From assembly GCA_949130485.1 (NCBI GenBank), contig OX422196.1, positions 5,252,889-5,316,888 of the forward strand: a DNA stretch of 64,000 bases. The letters run 5' to 3'. Made by a program: the position numbers and the translations under genes. Position 1 is the first letter of the stretch, and every line of letters begins with the position of its first letter. Of the stretch, positions 58,365 to 64,000 are shown in pieces. This stretch comes from Agelas oroides (lineage: Eukaryota > Porifera > Demospongiae > Agelasida > Agelasidae). The notes beneath the pieces were generated by a model, which ran no database searches, was not told where the DNA came from, and saw only the letters and a program-made list of their open reading frames with translations.

Positions 58365-60958
58365 AGTGTTAAGGCTGCTCAGTTGGACAGTGAAACACAA
58401 AAAGGTATATATGCATTCATAAGCATCCTGTGACCCAGTGATACTTTGATGTTGTTGACTTAAATTACCATGACTTGATCCTCTGAGTATACTTAACCCT
58501 ATTGCATGTATTCAGCTCCATAGCAGCAAACTTATGTGCACGGTGTCTTACATTGTCCAGTTAACTTAAACTCATCTGCCTTTAGAAGAAATGACGAGGA
58601 GAACTATTCAGGCCTTTCTGTCCACTGCTGAGCCTATTCCTGAGGACCCAAATGAGATACCTGACATCTTGCAACACATTACAGAGTGTAATGCTGCAGC
58701 AGACCTTCCAGGAAGAAACCTTCCACATTGGCCTTCCGAGTTCCACACACAGTACACTTCATGTGTTCTATGCCATTCAAGTCTCAGCCAACCTACACGT
58801 GTACCTGGGTCCAATGGCAAGGCATATCTGCTGAGCCGAACCAATCTTGTGCCTGTGACAGCATTCATTCAAAGGTGCACTAAGCTGAGCTGTTCAACCA
58901 GATACAGCTATAGCACATGGAGAGAAGGTATTAATTATAGCCTCATCCAGTATGTGCATGTCTTGATCACACTGCTATATGAAAACTGGCATGCAGGAAT
59001 ATTCAACGTTTCCAACAAGCTTTTTGTGGCACTGGATGTCCTGTACGACATGAGACAACATGTGAAGTTGGGAGAGCCTCCAGGAAACTGTGTGCACTCA
59101 GTGCTGCAAACCAGTTGCCTAGGGAGAGGTGCAGTGCAACTGGCCATACAAGAGTTGAGGTATCTCGAGCAGAAGCTCTATGATGGGTACTTTGCCTTTG
59201 AAGCCATCACAGCAAGGGACTGGAATGCTGGCATATGTGGGATTTGTGGCATTGCACCCATCTTTGAAAGTGGAGATGGGAATTGTAAGAACTGCACGCC
59301 ACTCAAGAAACAGCAGGTAAGAAAAAATGTGCTATACTTTTATCATACAGTGGTCATCTGATAACATTGCATTTTGCACCAATGCAGTTTCTAATGCCAG
59401 ACAGCAGGCCGAAAGACTTCTCTGGAGAAGTAGACATTGATAGGTGGTGGAGGTCTGTGGAAGAGAAGATTGTTGAGGGCTCACTATTCTTTGCAGCCAG
59501 TCCCATGCAGATTGAGACATGCAAAATTGCACCTTGGATACCCCCAGCTTGTCGAGGAGATACAGTGGTTAACACAGAGTTTGCCAAGGGTATGTAGGTA
59601 TTGGTGTTATTAGTAATCATATATAATAGTGACACAACCATCATTTTGTAGGAGGTGGAAAGCATCAAAAGCACCAAGGAAGCACTCCACTAGGGTGCCC
59701 CAAAACCTTGGCTGAGTTGATTAGAAGGGGGATTTATGATCCATCCAAGATGGGCGAGACGAGCATACCTGAAATCAAGGAGGTCTGTCAAAGAGTCAAC
59801 ATTCCTGTGTCCTCAAGCTCTTCTAAGGTATGTAAAGACCTACAGTATACCACAAAAGATACATTCTCTGAAAAGAAGTCCAATGAGTGTGTACATGTGC
59901 ATTGTATTGATATCCTCATTTATGTTTTTGTGCCTGCAGTCACACTACACTGCATGTATAGCAATACAGCTAACTGCATGTACAGCAATACAGCTAATGA
60001 AAATGATTTCTTACAGCCTCAGCTACTTTGTGCCCTGGAACAGCTTCACTCATTTGTGATTCAGGGGAAAAGTGAGTGCCATGTGTTCGAAGCGGCACCA
60101 GCTTGCACAGGGGGTAAAGTTTTCAAGAACTGTCATCATCAGGTACATTAAGTGATCAACAAACTGATTAAGTCTGGATGCCCCGTTGTTTATACTTTGT
60201 GTACGTACATGCATACAGGTAATCTCAGCAACCAAGTATATTGTGCACAAGGAGAGCACAAGGGACCACGTGGATTTGCTTCTGTCATCTCGCTGCTGGC
60301 CATTAGTATATGCAGTTGATATGGCATGCGACGTTGTTGCACATACAGAGGTTCGAGAACCCCGGCTGGCCAACATGCTGTGGGGAGACAGGAGAGGCTG
60401 TTTTGAAAAGCCAACTACAGATGCCTTGCCCAATGTAAGGCAGCATGTAACATACACTCTTGTTTGCATCTACCTATAGTTGTTATTATCTGTTGACTGT
60501 TTGTGCAGGTTGTTCATATCCCCGAGTTAGAGAGACCTCACTCACTACCAACATCTGCAAATGTGGCACTGAGAGATCATGACTACTGCAGCCATATGGT
60601 ACACCCTCTAACTCACACAGTTGACAGATATGTGGTTGGCGATCGTTTCCATGACGGTGGAAAGGTAACAGGCCACAAGAAGCCCACATGCAAGTTTCAC
60701 AACATGCGACTCTGTCCTGAACTTACCCAGTTTCAGTCGGTACTGTCTGAGGTTATCAATGCCAAGATCAAGACTGTTCGCCTTCAGTCGAGTTCACAAC
60801 AAAACATTCAACATTATTTCTTCTATAATCGGCTGATGGACCACTGGCATAACACTGAAATTGTACAGAAGCAGTTCCACCAAATGCAGTCAAAAGTGCA
60901 GCCTGGGGAAGTAGTTGTGCGAGACTCCTTATATCGTTTTGTATATGAAAGACGTTAA
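58365..60958 (+). pseudogene. 5'-truncated duplicate of the KDZ-type gene
   Basis: It contains the last part of exon 3 (58365-58404) and exons 4 to 9 at 58586-59316, 59388-59589, 59652-59827, 60017-60142, 60219-60434 and 60509-60958. The translation is the same as in the full gene. Exons 1 and 2, with the zinc ribbon and SWIM-like clusters, are absent and so is the promoter. The triad D-D-E region is intact. Read-through splicing from the upstream copy, or an internal Met (58591), could in theory express it. As placed, it is most simply a truncated copy. Confidence 0.8.
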
Positions 60959-61407
60959 GACGTGCAATGATACCAGTATTGTATTATCTAGCTACCTCTT
61001 TAGATCTTACACCATTTCAAGTATGGAATTACTGAAACAACCTTGAAGAGCAACTAATTCTGTCACAGTTAAAATTTCTGCCAGAACAGCTCTTGTGTAT
61101 ACTATACTTGTTCCCCCCCAACCCTAAACTACAATCCTAGGTTTTCTTCAGCCCCACCCTCCTCCCTATGGGACAGTGTCTAGTCATGTAGTAAAAGTTT
61201 AATGCTTCAACATCTTACCTCAGTTGGAAATAAAGGGCCGGTGTTAGGAGATGAAAATAGAGGCTCAGTTGTAGAGCACTGGCAGCTCAAGCCAGGAGCA
61301 TTGGGTTTGATTTGATCCCAGTAACTGCCGTCTTTTCACTTCATTTTTGCCACCATAACAAAGTATATGTATGTAGTATTAAAAACCTAACTTTTAACCT
61401 ACCCTTT

Positions 61408-61464
61408 AACCTAACCCTAACCCTAACCCTAACCCTAACCCTAACCCCAACCCCAACCCTAACC
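61408..61464. repeat. interstitial telomere-like array, second copy
   Basis: The matching array in the duplicate, with fewer CCCTAA units and one extra CCCCAA unit. It is the main difference between the two 3.1-kb copies. Confidence 0.9.
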
Positions 61465-61590
61465 AATTTTAATATCCGCAGAACTAATCTTCCTTCAGCC
61501 CCACCCTCCTCCCTATGAGATGCATCCATAATTATGTGTATCATATACCCTTGGTGTGTGGCATGGTTGTTTTTGTAGTGTGTATACTGT

Positions 61591-61618
61591 GGGGGGGGGG
61601 GGGGGGGGGGGGGGGGGG
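61591..61618. repeat. poly-G tract, about 28 bases
   Basis: An uninterrupted G run, likely to form G-quadruplex structures and to be unreliable in length. Confidence 0.9.
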
Positions 61619-61779
61619 AGGGTTATATAATCAGCATGTTACATGTAGAAATTATGTCTGCACACCTGCACTAATGTGCTTTCTGAATGTTGGTGTACAT
61701 GTATTCCTCTGTGTAAGGTAGTAGCGTATAAATTCTAGTACCTACAGACTGTGTTTCTACTTTGTATTTGTTGACCTCA

Positions 61780-62202
61780 GTTTGCTGTGTTTGCTGTGCC
61801 TGTTGTGTTTGCTGTGTTTGCCGGGTTTGCCGGGTTTGTTGTTTGCTGGGTTTGTCATGTTTGCCGGGTTTGCTGGGTTTGTTGTGTTTGCTGGGTTTGT
61901 CGTGTTTGCCGGGTTTGTTGTGTTTGCTGTGTGTGTCGTGTTTGCTGTGTGTGTCGTGTTTGCTGTGTCTGTTGTGTTTGCCGTATTTGCTGGGTTTGTT
62001 GTGTTTGCTGGGTTTGTCGTGTTTGCCGTGTTTGCTGGGTTTGTTGTGTTTGCTGTGTGTGTCGTGTTTGCTGTGTTTGTTGTGTTCAGCAAACACAACA
62101 AAACCAGCAAACACGACAAACCCGGCAAACGCGACAAATGCGGCAAACGCGGCAAACGCGGCAAACGCGGCAAACGCGGCAAACGCAGCAAACCCAGCAA
62201 AC
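61780..62202. repeat. head-to-head 9-bp minisatellite (inverted at about 62087)
   Basis: From 61780 the unit is gtgtttgct/gggtttgct. At gtgttc|agcaaacac (62086-62087) the orientation flips, and the array continues as caaacacaa/caaacgcgg to 62202. It is the same unit family as 48646-49197. Open frames on all strands are artefacts. Confidence 0.93.
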
Positions 62203-63049
62203 AATTATTGCGTCATTCACTTTGGACCAATCACATTAAGTCTTAGAAAACCTACTCCGGGACTGTAGCGTCTGGGAGCGTGACTAAGCCACTAGAGCGC
62301 GAAAGTTGAAAGTTCAAAGACAAGATTCAGTGGTACTGCCTGGCAGCCTGTGAGCCCTGCATTGCACCAACAAGCAGTTTAGGGACCTCACCAGGATGTT
62401 CCAAGGTAATGATAGACTGGAGTATAGCTCCAAATTTATGTGTAACACCCCGAGATCAACTCTTTCACGACTATAATTTAGGTGTCAGAAGTCGACCTCA
62501 ATGGGACATGGTTGTCAGTACTTGTGAGAGTATGGAAGTAATGAAGCGAGTTCGTTTTTAACATGCTAGGGGATGTGCGTGATCTATGCTTGTTTTTCTT
62601 GCTGTTATCTTCAGCATACTAAGTATCGCTTGACACAAGCAGTACTGTCTAAATATTATGGCAGTGTTTATCCAAGGTTGTAGGCTAAGGGACCATTCAC
62701 AAAGCAGAAAAGTAGCGAGTCCGAACCAAAAATAAAATTTGTTATCAAGAAAAGTTAGTAGTATAAGCTTAAAGAGTAGCCTTTGAGCAATAACTATTGA
62801 ACGATATGCATATTGCCTGGGTTACCTCCATTTTACCTCAAGATATGGCCTTCCGAAGTCAAATGGTGCCTTACCCACTTTTCACAACAAAATTCAATGG
62901 AGAGGGTGGCACTATGTAACATCATTTAATGATCAAGTACATACAATACCCGGTCTAGTTTTACATTTTCCATACGAGTCCTGTGCAATGATATCCTAGC
63001 CTTTTCTGGGGCATGACAGCTCACAGTTGTTTCAACAGCTGGCCATGAG
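62203..63049. other. noncoding stretch, no gene recognised
   Basis: No supported gene. Near 62398 an ATG is followed at once by a gtaatg donor-like site (atgttccaag|gtaatg), so an untranslated first exon is conceivable. No partner exon was found in the window. Confidence 0.35.
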
Positions 63050-63438
63050 TTAGTCTCGCAAGCCAGACCCACTTCCACAAAAATAGGGAAGGGTCTGGTT
63101 AACTGCGTATACAAGCCATGTCCCGCCGCACTGTACAGTGCAGCCCAATCACGTTGCGGTATTTCGTCACATGACGCATTGCATCACTATTTGAGTACCA
63201 ATAGCAGTCTTGAAAACAGAGAGCTAGGACATCTTCTCTACTGCAGGAGTTGTATAAATACTTCGACTATACTTCTCAGGGAGTGTGCCTACTCCGCAAC
63301 AGGTAATTCAAGAGTGCATTATTTGAAATCTGGTTATGTCATCCAGCTAATTGCATCCCGGTGGGACACGGCTTGTATATACAGTTCACCAGACCCTTCC
63401 CTTTCTTGCGGAAGTGGGTCTGGCTTGCGACACTAGCC
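63050..63438. mobile_element. MITE with ctcgcaagccagaccc arms
   Basis: The left arm gttagtctcgcaagccagac and the right arm (inverse, ending ggcttgcgacactagc) bound about 389 bases. The inner arms repeat gaagggtctgg and its inverse. Diverged single arms occur near 13548 and 23523. Confidence 0.8.
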
Positions 63439-63691
63439 ATGAGGATGGCTCTGATAACGAAAATGATATTTATTTCCAGTACTGAGTCTAAGTGTAGCTA
63501 CCAGTGAGCCCCCAAAGCTGCAGGCAGGAGTCACCAACATGCATGGTCATCATAATCTGCACGTTAGGGCCTGGGGTCTCTAGGGAGGGCAATACCGCTT
63601 GTCAACCTATTCCCTTCAACCCAGCACTTGTCATTCACCACCACATTCTTGTTTGTGCATTTTCTTCATCTTCTTTGCAACAGCAAACACT

Positions 63692-63726
63692 GCTAGCCTC
63701 ATTCCCAGGCCTGGGAACGAGGCTAT
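63692..63726. mobile_element. 35-bp micro-MITE with 7-bp target duplication
   Basis: The element gctagcctcattcccaggcctgggaacgaggctat is flanked by AAACACT on both sides (63685-63691 and 63727-63733). It is little more than two arms with no loop, the shortest member of the family. Confidence 0.75.
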
Positions 63727-63959
63727 AAACACTCCCTTCTTTCCTTCATCATTCTATGGGCCTACTTTATCTCCCAACAACTACAGATGTGGGTTTCATA
63801 CTCTCTTTAGCTCTATATATGGACAGATTCATTGCCACACACACAAGCATAATTTATGCAGTTCTTATGTCAGTACACATCCCTCCACCACCTTGGTATC
63901 AGGAGTAGAATGTTTGTTTCTGAGATCAGCTGAGGTCCTTTGGTAATCATAATGGTAAA

Positions 63960-64000
63960 AGTCACAAAAAACGTTTTCTGAACGAAAACAAGTGCATGTA
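63960..64000. mobile_element. truncated end of a 13252-13904-type foldback element
   Basis: The last 41 bases match 13255-13294 with few changes (agtcacaaaaa, gttttctgaa, gcatgta). The window ends inside its terminal arm. Confidence 0.7.

Larger units (their letters stand above)
55214..61495. repeat. 3.1-kb tandem duplication, copies 55214-58356 and 58365-61495
   Basis: The copies are offset by 3151 bases and separated by the 8-base spacer aagtgtta. All coding stretches compared are identical. The copies differ mainly in the CCCTAA array, making copy 2 twelve bases shorter. The left edge falls inside exon 3 and the right edge 31 bases past the array. Such identity means a very recent duplication or an assembly artefact. 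Confidence 0.93.

Noticed and set aside
61671..62268. Five overlapping frames of about 150-177 codons
   Set aside because: Same 9-bp minisatellite. The frames run through the direction change and have no unique protein text.

Overview
This window reads as nuclear DNA of a demosponge-like animal. It has spliceosomal introns with GT-AG borders, TTAGGG-type (CCCTAA) repeats, tRNA-derived SINEs and a very high density of short palindromic elements. It also has a short-chain collagen C4-type domain and an adhesion GPCR with Calx-beta modules. The assignment to sponge is inferred from protein families, not from a database match.

Five protein-coding loci can be supported. (1) A secreted protein with a C4-type non-collagenous domain (8548-9324, minus), with a TATA box and a decayed relative at 23030-23204. 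(2) A 20-exon adhesion GPCR (23946-33545, minus). Its exons join in frame to 1341 residues: signal peptide, four Calx-beta modules, GAIN/GPS region, seven membrane helices and a long tail. (3) A single-exon 623-residue multipass membrane protein with a Cys-rich ectodomain (41918-43789, plus). (4) A five-exon P-loop NTPase of 633 residues (51130-53885, minus). (5) A nine-exon KDZ/HMGXB3-type transposase-like protein of 946 residues (54148-57807, plus). Loci 4 and 5 are divergent and only 262 bp apart, and may be one two-gene mobile or domesticated unit. The 3' part of locus 5 is tandemly duplicated with a 3151-bp offset.

Layout: 1-8 kb holds satellites, dispersed repeats and a broken KDZ-type transposase fragment. 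8-10 kb holds the C4-like gene. 10-23 kb is almost all repeats (palindromic elements and minisatellites). 24-33.5 kb is the GPCR, whose large first intron is packed with repeats. 34-41 kb is repeat-rich noncoding DNA with a possible Helitron relic. 42-44 kb holds the membrane-protein gene. 44-51 kb is noncoding, with nested palindromic elements and a 9-bp minisatellite. 51-61.5 kb is the divergent pair and its duplication. 61.5-64 kb has a head-to-head minisatellite and more palindromic elements.

No pathway links the genes. The GPCR, the membrane protein and the C4-like protein suggest cell-surface and extracellular-matrix roles. The 51-61 kb block looks like mobile-element biology. All exon models were built by hand from splice consensus and reading-frame continuity, with no transcript evidence.
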